The translations under genes and the position numbers were made by a program. Below, piece by piece: positions 52,046 through 61,332 of a stretch of 64,000 nt of DNA; the stretch's first letter is position 1; each line of letters starts with the position of its first letter. The stretch lies in NCBI GenBank assembly GCA_048595745.1, contig CP184361.1; one strand, written 5' to 3'. Below the pieces are notes generated by a model. That model saw only the letters and a program-made list of their open reading frames with translations. It was not told the origin of the DNA and searched no databases. The DNA is from Aquipseudomonas alcaligenes_A (GTDB lineage Bacteria; Pseudomonadota; Gammaproteobacteria; Pseudomonadales; Pseudomonadaceae).

Positions 52046-53413
52046 ATGCTCGCCCTCTCCCGCTCGGCCCGTACCCTGGCCGAAATCCGCGCCCTGCTGG
52101 CGCTGGCCACGCCGATCATCATCGCGCAGCTCGCCTACACCTCGATGGGCTTCGTCGACACCGTGATGGCCGGCCGCGTAAGCGCCCGCGACCTGGCCGG
52201 CGTGGCGCTGGGCAACTCGCTGTGGGTGCCGGTGTTCCTGCTGATGAACGGCACCCTGCTGGCCACCACGGCCAAGGTAGCGCAGCGCTTCGGCGCCGGC
52301 AAGGAGGCCGAGAACGGACCGCTGGTGCGCCAGGCCCTGTGGCTGGCGCTAGCCATCGGCACGCTGTGCGCGGTGCTGCTGTGGAACGCCGAACCGGTGC
52401 TGCGCCTGATGGGCGTGGACGCCGAACTCAGCGCCCTGGCCATGGGCTACCTGCGCGGCGTCGCCTGCGGCTTCCCGGCCACCGCGCTGTATCAGGTGCT
52501 GCGCTGCTTCAGCGACGGCCTGGGGCGCACCCGGCCGAGCATGGTGCTGGGCATCTGCGGCCTGCTGCTGAACATCCCGCTCAACTACGTGCTGATCTAC
52601 GGCAAGCTGGGCATGCCGGCGCTGGGCGGCGTCGGTTGCGGCTGGGCCACCGGCATCGTCATGTGGTGCAGCCTGCTGGGCATGCTCTGGTGGGTACGCT
52701 GGGCGCCGGCCTACCGCGCCAGCGGCCTGTTCCTGCGCTTCGACTGGCCACAGTGGCCGGTGATCCGCCGTCTGCTCTCGGTCGGCCTGCCAATCGGCGT
52801 GTCGATCTTCGCCGAGTCGAGCATCTTCTCGGTGATTGCCCTGCTCATCGGCGGCCTTGGCGCCACCGTGGTGGCCGGGCACCAGATCGCGCTGAACTTC
52901 AGCTCGATGATCTTCATGATCCCCTACTCGCTGGCCATGGCCGCCACCGTGCGCGTGGGCCAGTCGCTGGGGCGCAGCGCGCCGCGTGACGCGCGCTTCG
53001 CCGCCGGCGTGGCGATGGGTACCGCGCTGACCTATGCCTGCCTGTCGGCGAGCCTGGTGATGCTGCTGCGCGAGCCGATCGCGCGCATCTACAGCCCCGA
53101 TCCGGAAGTGATCGCCATGGCCGCCACCCTGCTGGTGTATTCGGCGCTATTCCAGTTCTCCGACGCCGTGCAGGTCACCGCCGCCGGCGCCCTGCGCGGC
53201 TACCAGGACACCCGCGCGACCATGCTGATCACCCTGCTCGCCTACTGGGGCATCGGCCTGCCGGTGGGTTATGCGCTGGGCCTGTCCGACTGGCTGGGCC
53301 AGCCCTCCGGGCCGAGCGGCCTGTGGCAGGGCCTGGTCGCGGGCCTGACCTGCGCGGCCGTGCTGCTCGGCATCCGCCTGGCGCGCAGCGCGCGGCGGCA
53401 TATTCGCGCGTAG
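52046..53413 (+). CDS. MATE family multidrug exporter (NorM-like)
   Basis: 455 aa with twelve membrane spans in two six-span halves. QLAYTSMGFVDTVMAGRVSA and GHQIALNFSSMIFMIPYSLA are the paired MATE signatures. The close relative in P. aeruginosa (PmpM) is a proton-coupled drug exporter; substrate range here is inferred. Alone on its strand between pdxB and the GGCT gene. Confidence 0.88.
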   Translation: MLALSRSARTLAEIRALLALATPIIIAQLAYTSMGFVDTVMAGRVSARDLAGVALGNSLWVPVFLLMNGTLLATTAKVAQRFGAGKEAENGPLVRQALWLALAIGTLCAVLLWNAEPVLRLMGVDAELSALAMGYLRGVACGFPATALYQVLRCFSDGLGRTRPSMVLGICGLLLNIPLNYVLIYGKLGMPALGGVGCGWATGIVMWCSLLGMLWWVRWAPAYRASGLFLRFDWPQWPVIRRLLSVGLPIGVSIFAESSIFSVIALLIGGLGATVVAGHQIALNFSSMIFMIPYSLAMAATVRVGQSLGRSAPRDARFAAGVAMGTALTYACLSASLVMLLREPIARIYSPDPEVIAMAATLLVYSALFQFSDAVQVTAAGALRGYQDTRATMLITLLAYWGIGLPVGYALGLSDWLGQPSGPSGLWQGLVAGLTCAAVLLGIRLARSARRHIRA

Positions 53414-53422
53414 GGCCGAGCC

Positions 53423-53875
53423 TCAGTCGTCGAGCGCGGGAGTGGCGGCCAACGCCGCCCAGTAGGGCTCGGACAGGTAGGGGCGACCGGCCAGCAGATG
53501 CGCCAGGTAGGCGCGGCTGGGGGCCAGGCCCTCGCTGCGCCAGCACGGATTGGCCACGTACAGCCAGGCCGCGATCTGGCCCTGCCCGGTGTGCAGCGCC
53601 ATGCGCTCGCGGCTGTAGAAGATCGGCGTGCCTTCGAAGACATCCATCTTGAAGATCTCGCGCTCATCGGCGAGACGGTAGAGCACGCCCTCCACCACGG
53701 CGTCGCGCTGATGACGGATATTGGCGTAGGCCCGGCCGGGGTGGTCGTGGGCGCGCTTGTCGAAGCTCAGCGCATAGCCCGGCAACCGCGCCGCCATGGT
53801 GTCCTCGACGCGCAGCCCGCGTGCCTGCATGCGCGCGGGGTTCATGTTGGAGCCGTAGGCGAAGTAGTAAGGCAC
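53423..53875 (-). CDS. Gamma-glutamylcyclotransferase-like protein
   Basis: 150 aa. The N-terminal YFAYGSNMNPARM is the YGSN glutamyl-binding motif; the FEGTPIFYSRERM segment holds the glutamate expected in the active site. It probably forms 5-oxoproline from gamma-glutamyl amines; substrate unknown. Three bp from tusA. Confidence 0.83.
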   Translation of the reverse strand: MPYYFAYGSNMNPARMQARGLRVEDTMAARLPGYALSFDKRAHDHPGRAYANIRHQRDAVVEGVLYRLADEREIFKMDVFEGTPIFYSRERMALHTGQGQIAAWLYVANPCWRSEGLAPSRAYLAHLLAGRPYLSEPYWAALAATPALDD

Positions 53876-53878
53876 GGT

Positions 53879-54118
53879 TCAGTCGGCCTTCTTGCGGATC
53901 CAGTACAGATAGGTGCCGCCATCCTCGCCCTGCTCCACCAGCTCATGGCCGAGAAACATGCAGAACTTGGGGATGTCGCGCTTGGTCGAGGGGTCGGTGG
54001 CGATCACCTTGAGCAGACCGCCGGCCGGTAGGTCGCGCACCTTGTTGTGCAGCATCATCACCGGCTCGGGACAGTTGAGCCCGCTGGCGTCGAGAATGGC
54101 GTCGGGTTGCAGGGACAT
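53879..54118 (-). CDS. tusA: Sulfurtransferase TusA
   Basis: 79 aa. DASGLNCPEPVMM contains the persulfide cysteine C16 in the CPxP motif. TusA relays sulfur for tRNA 2-thiouridine. Located between the GGCT-like gene and rlmM. Confidence 0.92.
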   Translation of the reverse strand: MSLQPDAILDASGLNCPEPVMMLHNKVRDLPAGGLLKVIATDPSTKRDIPKFCMFLGHELVEQGEDGGTYLYWIRKKAD

Positions 54119-54172
54119 GGGGTTACTCCAAAAACGGGCGACTGTTGACGGCTGTGGGCCTGATGCATGGCC

Positions 54173-55222
54173 CTAGAGGCGGCGCAGATGGCAGGTCACT
54201 TCCTCGCGGTCGTGATAGAGCTGCTTGCAGGCGATGGCGACCTTGATGCGCCGCTCCGCGAAGGCGTCTTGCAGACGCTGCAGCAGCTTGCACACCTCGG
54301 CGTAGCGCTGCTTCATCGGCAGCTTGAGGTTGACCACCGCCTCGCGACAGTGCCCCCCACCTATCCACTCCTCGACCATCGCCGCGGTGCGCGCCGGCTT
54401 CTCAACGATGTCACAGACCATCCAGTCCACCGGCTGCTTGGGCTTCCAGGTGAAGCCGTCGACCATCAGGTGGGTGACCAGGCCGGTGTCCATCAGGCTC
54501 TCGGCCATCGGCCCGTTGTCGATGGCGGTGACCAGCATGCCACGGCGAACCAGTTGGTAGGTCCAGCCGCCAGGGGCCGCGCCAAGATCGACGCCGGTCA
54601 TCTCGTCGGACAGCCGCGCATCCCACTGCTCGCGCGGGATGAAGAAATGCCAGGCCTCCTCCAGCTTGAGGGTGGAGCGGCTCGGCGCCTCGCGCGGGAA
54701 TTTCAGACGCGGGATGCCCATCGGCCAGGGCGCCTGGTTATCGACCTCGGCCATGCCGAGAAACACCTCGCGGCCGCTCTTGAAGGTCAGCAGTAGACGT
54801 GGCTTGCTCGCGTCCTCCACCAGCCGGCCGGCCTTCTCCAGCGCCTTGCGCAGCGGCCCCTCGAACTTCTTGCAGAAGTTCGACAGCTCCTTGCCGTCGT
54901 TGGTATCGAAGACCTCCAGCCACAGGCTGCCGCATACCGGGTAACTGGCCAGGGCCTGCAGCAGCACGCTGATGCGATCGGTCTCCGGCAGCTGCAGGTA
55001 ATCGCCACGGGCCCACTGGCGCGGGAAGATCAGCCGGTTGAAACGCTGGCCCTGCATCAGGCGCTCGGCGCCGCCGGGCTCCAGGCAGGTGAATTCGGCA
55101 TGGGCACTGTTCGGCTTGGCCTTGGCATAGCCGGCCACGCCCAGGCGCGCGGCCTGGTCGCTGATCTCGGCGCAGACCTCGCCCTCGAAACCGGGACGGC
55201 AGTGCAGCAGTAGGGTATTCAT
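54173..55222 (-). CDS. rlmM: 23S rRNA 2'-O-ribose methyltransferase RlmM
   Basis: 349 aa. An N-terminal THUMP-type RNA-binding region precedes the catalytic domain; GVDLGAAPGGWTYQLVRRG is the SAM-binding loop and AVVNLKLPMKQRY has a catalytic lysine. It modifies a cytidine in the peptidyl-transferase region (C2498 in E. coli). Starts at the ATG at 55222 after GGAGAACC. Confidence 0.93.
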   Translation of the reverse strand: MNTLLLHCRPGFEGEVCAEISDQAARLGVAGYAKAKPNSAHAEFTCLEPGGAERLMQGQRFNRLIFPRQWARGDYLQLPETDRISVLLQALASYPVCGSLWLEVFDTNDGKELSNFCKKFEGPLRKALEKAGRLVEDASKPRLLLTFKSGREVFLGMAEVDNQAPWPMGIPRLKFPREAPSRSTLKLEEAWHFFIPREQWDARLSDEMTGVDLGAAPGGWTYQLVRRGMLVTAIDNGPMAESLMDTGLVTHLMVDGFTWKPKQPVDWMVCDIVEKPARTAAMVEEWIGGGHCREAVVNLKLPMKQRYAEVCKLLQRLQDAFAERRIKVAIACKQLYHDREEVTCHLRRL

Positions 55223-55297
55223 CGGCGGTTCTCCTCAGGCCGCGCATGATAGCGGACTCGGAAAGCCCCGGCGCGCCCCGACGGGCGCAAAACGCAA

Positions 55298-55319
55298 GGG
55301 GCGGCTCAATGGCCGCCCC
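55298..55319 (-). terminator. Terminator of the alginate operon
   Basis: Minus strand: GGGGCGGC-CATTGA-GCCGCCCC then TTGCGTTTT, 8 bp after the algA stop. Confidence 0.8.
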
Positions 55320-55326
55320 CGTGCTT

Positions 55327-56769
55327 TCAGCCGACCGATACCGGTTTGACCGGTGTGCGGCCGTAGACATCCTCCAGACGCTCGATGTCGTCCTCGCCCA
55401 GGTAGCTGCCGGACTGCACCTCGATGATCTCCAGGGGGATCTTGCCGGGGTTGGCCAGGCGGTGCACCGAGGCGATCGGGATGTAAGTGGACTGGTTCTC
55501 GGTGAGCAGGAACACCTTGTCGTCACAGGTCACCTGGGCCGTGCCGGACACCACGATCCAGTGCTCGGCGCGGTGATGATGCATCTGCAGCGACAGCTGC
55601 GCGCCGGGTTTGACGGTGATGTGCTTGACCTGGTGACGCACGCCGTTGTCAACCGAGTCGTAGCTGCCCCACGGGCGGTACACGGCGCAATGGCTCTGGG
55701 TCTCCTGGCGGCCCTTGGCATCCAGAGTATTGACCAGCTTCTTGACGTCCTGCACGGCGTCCTTGCGGGCGATCATCACCGCGTCCTTGGTTTCCACCAC
55801 CACCACGTCGTCCATGCCGACCAGGGTCACCAGCTTGGACGTGGCATGCACGAAGCTGTTGTGGCTGCCATGGGTGACGACATCGCCCTTGAGCACGTTG
55901 CCATCGCTGTTCTTCTCGTGCACATCCCAAAGCGAGGACCAGGAGCCCACGTCGTTCCAGCCGGCAGCCAGCGGTACCACGCAGGCGCGCGAGGTCTTCT
56001 CCATCACCGCGTAGTCGATGGAGTTGTCCGGGCAGCACTCGAAGGTGCCAGCGTCGATGGTCAACGCACCACCGGCCAGCTTGCTGCGCTCCAGGGCCAG
56101 CACGCAGGTGTCGTAGATGTCCGGCTCGTAGGCCCGCAGCTCGTCCAGGTAGCGACTGGCGCGGAACAGGAACATGCCGCTGTTCCAGTAATAGCCGCCG
56201 CTGCGCACGAACTCGGCGGCGCGCATGGCATCGGGCTTCTCGACGAACTGCATGACGCGGTAGGCGCCCGGCACCAGGTCGTCACCGCCCTCGCCACGCG
56301 CCGCCTTGATATAGCCGAAGCCGGTCTCGGGGCTGTTGGCGGGAATGCCGAACAACACCATCTCGCCCTCCTCGGCCGCCACCCGCGCCAGCTCCAGCGC
56401 CTTGCGCAGGGCCAGCTCGTCGTCGATCACGTGGTCGGCCGGGAGGATCAACATCAGCTCGTCGCGTCCTTCGCCGAGCAGTTGCAGGGCCGCCATGGCC
56501 ACGGCCGGCGCGGTGTTGCGGCCAAAGGGTTCAAGCAGCATGGCCTGAGCGCCGAGGCCGATCTGCGCCAGTTGCTCGTTGACGATGAAGCGGTGCTCCA
56601 GGTTGCACACCACCACGGGCTTTTGCATGCCCTCGAAGGCCAGACGCTGCAAGGTCTGCTGGAACAGCGAGTGTTCGCCGGTAAGGGCCAGGAACTGCTT
56701 GGGATACAACTTGCGCGACAAGGGCCAGAGGCGCGAGCCGCTACCGCCAGAAAGAATCACCGGGATCAT
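55327..56769 (-). CDS. algA: Mannose-6-phosphate isomerase / GDP-mannose pyrophosphorylase
   Basis: 480 aa bifunctional enzyme that makes mannose-6-phosphate and then GDP-mannose, the alginate precursor. The nucleotidyltransferase motif is GGSGSRLWPLSRKLYPKQFL at the N-terminus; FVEKPDA is a further site. The C-terminal cupin isomerase has QMHHHRAEHW. I use the ATG at 56769; the frame also opens five codons earlier. Last gene of the operon, 76 bp after algL, the largest gap of the cluster. Confidence 0.95.
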   Translation of the reverse strand: MIPVILSGGSGSRLWPLSRKLYPKQFLALTGEHSLFQQTLQRLAFEGMQKPVVVCNLEHRFIVNEQLAQIGLGAQAMLLEPFGRNTAPAVAMAALQLLGEGRDELMLILPADHVIDDELALRKALELARVAAEEGEMVLFGIPANSPETGFGYIKAARGEGGDDLVPGAYRVMQFVEKPDAMRAAEFVRSGGYYWNSGMFLFRASRYLDELRAYEPDIYDTCVLALERSKLAGGALTIDAGTFECCPDNSIDYAVMEKTSRACVVPLAAGWNDVGSWSSLWDVHEKNSDGNVLKGDVVTHGSHNSFVHATSKLVTLVGMDDVVVVETKDAVMIARKDAVQDVKKLVNTLDAKGRQETQSHCAVYRPWGSYDSVDNGVRHQVKHITVKPGAQLSLQMHHHRAEHWIVVSGTAQVTCDDKVFLLTENQSTYIPIASVHRLANPGKIPLEIIEVQSGSYLGEDDIERLEDVYGRTPVKPVSVG

Positions 56770-56845
56770 GTGGTTTGTCTCCATTCAATATCCGTTTAAA
56801 TCTGTTGCCACGCCTCACGAGGAAGCGCGTACATCAGGACCAACC

Positions 56846-57958
56846 TCAAGGCAGTTGCCCGGAAAACAGCTGGGTCATGTCACCGCCGAGCCGATAGCTG
56901 CTCAGCGGCTCAAGGGAGCGCCGCCACGCGTCCGTGCTCTGCGAGCACGGATACAACACGCAGTAGGGCTCCAGCCAGGCGAACCGGCTGCTCTGCTGCA
57001 GGCCTACGGCCTCCTGCGGGTAGCCGGTCTTTTCTTGGAATAGCTTCGGGTCATGCAGGCCCGCCTCCAGGGTGCGGACCAGGCGGCGCATGGCGCCGTC
57101 GTTCTCTTCGCGCAGGTCCAGGCCGTTGGCCTGGGCGAACGCGGACACCATCAGCAGCGGGCCGATGCTGTAGTTGTGGTAGGACAGCGCGCGGGTCTCG
57201 CGCACCAGTTCGCGTGGCAGGTAGCCGTCGGCGGTGACCTGGGCCATGCCATGGCGGTACTGCCCCACCGCCCAGTCGAACAGGTCGCGGCGGTCGAGAA
57301 TCACGGCGCTGGCCATCACCGACCAGGCGGCCCAGTAGTTGTGGTTGTTGCTGCGTTCCTTGGGATAGGCGTTCCAGTCCGCTACCACGCGGTCAGCCAG
57401 CTGGCCGAGCCAGCGCTCGACCTGCTGCGCCTGCTCGGCGTTTGCGGCCAAGGGCTGCGAGGCTGAGAACTTGAGGCGTAGGTAGGCGCCAGCCAGGCTG
57501 CCGAGCGTCCATTTGCGCACCGACATGCCGGTATGGTTGTACTCCTCGCTGAGCAGCGCGTCGGCCTCGGCCCAGCTGGCCAGCCAGCTCATGGCACAAG
57601 CCACTTCCTGCGGTCGCCCGTACTTGAAGTAGCGGCCGACCATGACGTTGACGCCCTTCTCCATCTCGCGCATGTCGCCCGTCAGCTTGAGGTAGCGCCG
57701 CTCGGCCGCCGGGTTGAGCTTGTCGCGCGCCTTGTCCGAGCCCTCGTACTTGCTGGGGAAGTCCAGCACGCCGGTATAGGCTGGCGGCGGCGCCTCGCAC
57801 TCGCGCGGTTTGCCCTGGGCGGCCGGGGCCGCCCGGTAGTAGCCGCTCGGCGCCACCAGCGCCGGGCCTGCCGCGCTTTCTGGCGCCGGCGAGCAGCCTG
57901 CCAGCAGTGCGCTCAGCACCGCGGCAGACAGCGACCGGCAGCCTCGCGGGGCGAGCAT
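56846..57958 (-). CDS. algL: Alginate lyase AlgL, predicted lipoprotein
   Basis: 370 aa polysaccharide lyase family 5 enzyme that cleaves alginate in the periplasm. SKYEGSDKAR, YNHTGMSVRKWTLGSLAGAY and NNHNYWAAWSVMASAV are family signatures, the last with a catalytic histidine. The N-terminus ends LSALLAGC with the lipobox L19-A20-G21-C22, unlike the ordinary signal peptide I recall for P. aeruginosa AlgL. Its ATG at 57958 shares one base with the algF stop. It lies between algF and algA rather than between algX and algI. Confidence 0.92.
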   Translation of the reverse strand: MLAPRGCRSLSAAVLSALLAGCSPAPESAAGPALVAPSGYYRAAPAAQGKPRECEAPPPAYTGVLDFPSKYEGSDKARDKLNPAAERRYLKLTGDMREMEKGVNVMVGRYFKYGRPQEVACAMSWLASWAEADALLSEEYNHTGMSVRKWTLGSLAGAYLRLKFSASQPLAANAEQAQQVERWLGQLADRVVADWNAYPKERSNNHNYWAAWSVMASAVILDRRDLFDWAVGQYRHGMAQVTADGYLPRELVRETRALSYHNYSIGPLLMVSAFAQANGLDLREENDGAMRRLVRTLEAGLHDPKLFQEKTGYPQEAVGLQQSSRFAWLEPYCVLYPCSQSTDAWRRSLEPLSSYRLGGDMTQLFSGQLP

Positions 57959-58605
57959 CACTCGGCGCCCGCCGGGCGCTGCACCCACACCGGCGTCAGG
58001 CTGGCGCCACTGCCGGTGACGTACAGCGCCGCCACCTGGCCGCGCTCCAGAACCAGCGGACTGAGATCGCCCACCTTGCGCTCGCCGGCGAACAGCGCCA
58101 GACGCACCTTGACCGGGTTAATCTCGCGCTCGCCGCGCCCCTGGCCGGCCACGGCCTGGATCACTTCGGTCTTGCCGTCGGCAGTCTTCAGGCTGACCGG
58201 GGTGTCGGACAGGTTCTGCAGGCGCACCAGCGCTTTCTGGCGGTTCTTGAAGGCCGGGTCCTCGACCAGGCTCAGCTTGCCGCCGGGTAGTTGTACCAGG
58301 GTGTAGTACTGGTCGGACTTGAGCGTCACCGGCAGGCTCTGCCCGGCGGCGCTGGCGCTGTAGCTGCCGGCCGGGAGGAACTTGAAGTCGCTGGAGCCCT
58401 GCGGCGCGACATCCTTGATGCTGACCGGGCCCAGGCTCAGGTCCAGCTCGCTGGAGCCGGCATTGTAGGTCCGCACGAAAGCCGAACCAGCGGGCGCGGT
58501 GGGCCCGTACAGGCCACCCTCGTTGGCCTGGGAAGCGACAGAAGTGGCCAGCAGGCCCAGGCAGCCCATGGCCAGGGTCAGTGAGCGGATCGGGGCGTTT
58601 TTCAT
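57958..58605 (-). CDS. algF: Alginate O-acetyltransferase accessory protein AlgF
   Basis: 215 aa periplasmic protein with a signal peptide (residues 1-26, cleaved near SQA), needed for acetylation of alginate with AlgI and AlgJ. GGLYGPTAPAGSAFVRTYN and QLPGGKLSLVED are family-like. The ATG at 58605 is 11 bp after algJ. The longer upstream frame overlaps algJ and is not used. Confidence 0.92.
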   Translation of the reverse strand: MKNAPIRSLTLAMGCLGLLATSVASQANEGGLYGPTAPAGSAFVRTYNAGSSELDLSLGPVSIKDVAPQGSSDFKFLPAGSYSASAAGQSLPVTLKSDQYYTLVQLPGGKLSLVEDPAFKNRQKALVRLQNLSDTPVSLKTADGKTEVIQAVAGQGRGEREINPVKVRLALFAGERKVGDLSPLVLERGQVAALYVTGSGASLTPVWVQRPAGAE

Positions 58606-58616
58606 GATGGTCGTCC

Positions 58617-59777
58617 TTAGTGGTTGTGGGCCGCGACGGAATCCGCGGCTCGCTGGATGGCCAGGCGATCGACACCACCCGAACCGGCCCGCAGCTGGGC
58701 CAGCCACTGCGGGTCGAACTCCGACAGATCGCTGGGCATCATCAGATAGCGCTCGGGAACCTCCCAGAGCACCAGGCGCAGGCCGGCGGTTTCCGCCTCG
58801 CCCTTGGCCAGTAGGCGCAACATCGGCACCAGCGGGCCATGGCCATTCTCGGCGTAGTTGTACAGATCGCTACCCAGGCTCTGGCGCAATGCGCCGAGGA
58901 AGTTCCACTTGGCGTTGGCGCTGTAGCTGGTGCCTACCAGCGCCAGCTGCGGCGTGCTGTCGCCGAACAGATCGCCACCGGCCTCGCTGGATAACTCAGT
59001 GCTGCGCTGCTCGAGCTCCTCGGCCGGCGGCTGCATCTCGGCGAAATAAGGCTCCAGCGGCAGGTAGCTGAGCAGGTCACCCTTGTGTGTCTCGCGGCCC
59101 TTGACCTGGGTGCTGTAGCTCAGTTCGCCGCCCTGCCACTGGCCGCTGCGACGCAGGTGTTCGGCCACGGCCTGGGCCACCACCGCCGCGCCATGGGGTG
59201 TCCAGTGGGTATCGGTGCGCAGGAACACCGCTTCGCGGCCCTTGGCGGCCTGCAGCGCAGCCAGCAGGTCCGGCCCCGGCAGCCCGAGCGCTTGCATGCG
59301 CTGCCGGGCCTGGGCATAGAGTGCCTGCTGCTGGAGCACGGGCTGCTGCTCGGCCAGGTATTCCGGGTAAAGGCGTGCCTTGGCCGGCAGCAATACCAGC
59401 TGCAGGTCGATACCACGGCGCTGCAGCTCCTGCTGCACGCCGGCGATCAGGCGCCAGTTGTCGTCCAGCTGGCTGGCGCTGACAGCGGGCTTGAACTCCT
59501 CGTCGGTAAACAGCCAGTCCTGACGACCGACCACCACTCCGGGGCGGCCCTCGCCGAACAGGCCGTACTCCAGGGCGGCCCAGGCGTTGGTGCCCAGCTC
59601 CTTGAGCGGAAAACCCTTGTCGTAGTGCTTCTCGAAGGCCAGAGCCAGTTTGCCATTGAGCCAAGGCGTCTGCGCTGCCGCCGAGAAGCTCAGTGCGGCC
59701 GGTACGGACGCCAGCGCCAATAGCAGCATCAGCAGGATGAAGGCCAGGCTGTAGAACAGATTGAGACTGAGTTTCAT
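58617..59777 (-). CDS. algJ: Alginate O-acetyltransferase AlgJ
   Basis: 386 aa, anchored by an N-terminal hydrophobic segment (residues 8-28), with an SGNH-type catalytic domain. Catalytic residues visible: D189 and H191 in RTDTHWTPHGA and S284 in VGTSYSAN. It works with AlgI and AlgX in periplasmic acetylation. 12 bp from algI. Confidence 0.93.
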   Translation of the reverse strand: MKLSLNLFYSLAFILLMLLLALASVPAALSFSAAAQTPWLNGKLALAFEKHYDKGFPLKELGTNAWAALEYGLFGEGRPGVVVGRQDWLFTDEEFKPAVSASQLDDNWRLIAGVQQELQRRGIDLQLVLLPAKARLYPEYLAEQQPVLQQQALYAQARQRMQALGLPGPDLLAALQAAKGREAVFLRTDTHWTPHGAAVVAQAVAEHLRRSGQWQGGELSYSTQVKGRETHKGDLLSYLPLEPYFAEMQPPAEELEQRSTELSSEAGGDLFGDSTPQLALVGTSYSANAKWNFLGALRQSLGSDLYNYAENGHGPLVPMLRLLAKGEAETAGLRLVLWEVPERYLMMPSDLSEFDPQWLAQLRAGSGGVDRLAIQRAADSVAAHNH

Positions 59778-59789
59778 GGGTCGGCCTCC

Positions 59790-61256
59790 TCAGAACTGGA
59801 AGTACAGGAAGGGAGAGAAGCTCTGTGCCGACAGCTTCAATACCGACACCAGGAACAAGGCCAGCCAGAAGGCCCGCACCAGCATGGCCGAGGTACTGAA
59901 CGGCACGGCCACGCCGGCGTCGGCTGCGGCGCCGGCAGCTGCCGCCGGTGCCTTCGCCGCCAGCGGGTTGCCGTAGAACTGGCGCAGGCCGTTGAACAGC
60001 ACCACGGCATAGGCCAGCAGCAGCGTGGCGACTTGCAGGCTGGTGAGCTGGGCCACGGTCAGCTCGGACAGGCGCCAGTCGGCAAAACTGAACATGGCGG
60101 TGTACATGCGCCAGGCCACCTCGACGTTCTCGGCGCGGAAGATCACCCAGCCGAGCATGACCAGCAGGAAGGTGAAGGCCAGGCGCCAGGGGAACAGGCG
60201 CCGTGGCGCGGCATCGACGCCGAGAGCACGCTCGATGGCCAGCCAGATGCCATGCCAGGCGCCCCAGATCACGAAGGTCCAGTTGGCGCCATGCCACAGA
60301 CCGCCGAGCAGCATGGTGAGGAACAGGTTGCGGTAGGTCTTGAAGGTGCTGCCGCGGTTCCCGCCCAGGCTGATGTACAGATAGTCGCGCAGCCAGGTGG
60401 ACAGGCTGATGTGCCAGCGCCGCCAGAACTCGGTAATCGACTGGCTGATGTAGGGCTGGTTGAAGTTTTCCATGAAGCGGAAACCCATCATCAGCCCCAG
60501 GCCGATGGCCATGCTGCTGTAGCCGGCAAAGTCGAAGTACAGCTGCGCCGTGTAGGCCAGCGCACCGAGCCAGGCGTCGGCGGTACTGGGATTCTCCAGC
60601 GCGAAGCAGTGATCGGCGATGGGCGCCACGCTGTCGGCGATGAACACCTTCATGATGAAGCCCTGCATGAAGCGCGTGCAGCCTTCGGCGAACTTGTCGA
60701 GGGTGTGGGTACGGTGATTGAACTGATCCACCAGGTCGCGGAAACGCAGCACCGGCCCGGCAATCAGGTGCGGGAAGATCGCCACGAAGGCGGCGAAATC
60801 GATCAGATTGCGGGTGGCCGGAGTGTCGCCACGGTAGACATCGATGATGTAGCTGATCGACTCGAAGATGTAGAAGGAGATCCCGATCGGCAGCAGTATG
60901 TGGGTGACGACGAAGGGGTCCATGCCAAACGAGGCGATGATGGCATTGAAGCTCTCCACGCCGAAATTGGCGTACTTGAAGTAGCCGAGCACCCCCAGGT
61001 CGACCACTACCCCGAGAATCAGCCAGCGCTGTGCTGACCGGGTCCTGATGCCATGGGCACCGATGCGCAGACCGATCCAGTAGTTGAACAAGGTCACCGC
61101 GGCGAACAGCAGCAGGAAGTCCACGCGCCACCAGGCATAAAACACGTAGCTGGCAACCAACAGCAGCAGGTTGCGGTAGCGATTGCCACACAGGTAGTAC
61201 AGGCCGAGGAAGATCGGCAGGAACAGGAACAGGAACACGTTCGACGAGAAAACCAT
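59790..61256 (-). CDS. algI: Alginate O-acetylation membrane protein AlgI
   Basis: 488 aa MBOAT-family membrane protein that passes acetyl groups across the inner membrane. PYISQSITEFWRRWHISL and GGLWHGANWTFVIWG hold the two MBOAT histidines. An Ala-rich stretch (about residues 438-458) near the C-terminus is unusual. Start at 61256 with GGAG nearby. Preceded by a 24-codon reading frame in the slot where algL normally lies. Confidence 0.94.
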   Translation of the reverse strand: MVFSSNVFLFLFLPIFLGLYYLCGNRYRNLLLLVASYVFYAWWRVDFLLLFAAVTLFNYWIGLRIGAHGIRTRSAQRWLILGVVVDLGVLGYFKYANFGVESFNAIIASFGMDPFVVTHILLPIGISFYIFESISYIIDVYRGDTPATRNLIDFAAFVAIFPHLIAGPVLRFRDLVDQFNHRTHTLDKFAEGCTRFMQGFIMKVFIADSVAPIADHCFALENPSTADAWLGALAYTAQLYFDFAGYSSMAIGLGLMMGFRFMENFNQPYISQSITEFWRRWHISLSTWLRDYLYISLGGNRGSTFKTYRNLFLTMLLGGLWHGANWTFVIWGAWHGIWLAIERALGVDAAPRRLFPWRLAFTFLLVMLGWVIFRAENVEVAWRMYTAMFSFADWRLSELTVAQLTSLQVATLLLAYAVVLFNGLRQFYGNPLAAKAPAAAAGAAADAGVAVPFSTSAMLVRAFWLALFLVSVLKLSAQSFSPFLYFQF

Positions 61257-61257
61257 C

Positions 61258-61332
61258 CTAGCTTCTCCAGGTAAGGCGGCACGGCTCCACACCGGCCAGA
61301 GCCGGAGGGATCGAGTTGTTCAGGGTGGTCAT
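61258..61332 (-). CDS. 24-codon reading frame between algX and algI
   Basis: An ATG overlapping the algX stop as ATGA opens a frame MTTLNNSIPPALAGVEP... ending TAG at 61258, one base before the algI start. It spans the whole algX-algI gap, the place algL occupies in P. aeruginosa, where its start overlaps algX similarly. It may be a coupling ORF or the scar of algL loss; no similarity to AlgL is evident by eye, and coding is unproven. Confidence 0.35.
   Translation of the reverse strand: MTTLNNSIPPALAGVEPCRLTWRS

Noticed and set aside
59077..61191. 704-aa frame within algI and algJ
   Set aside because: Runs out of frame across two intact alginate genes, Arg/Gly/Ala-rich junk translation.
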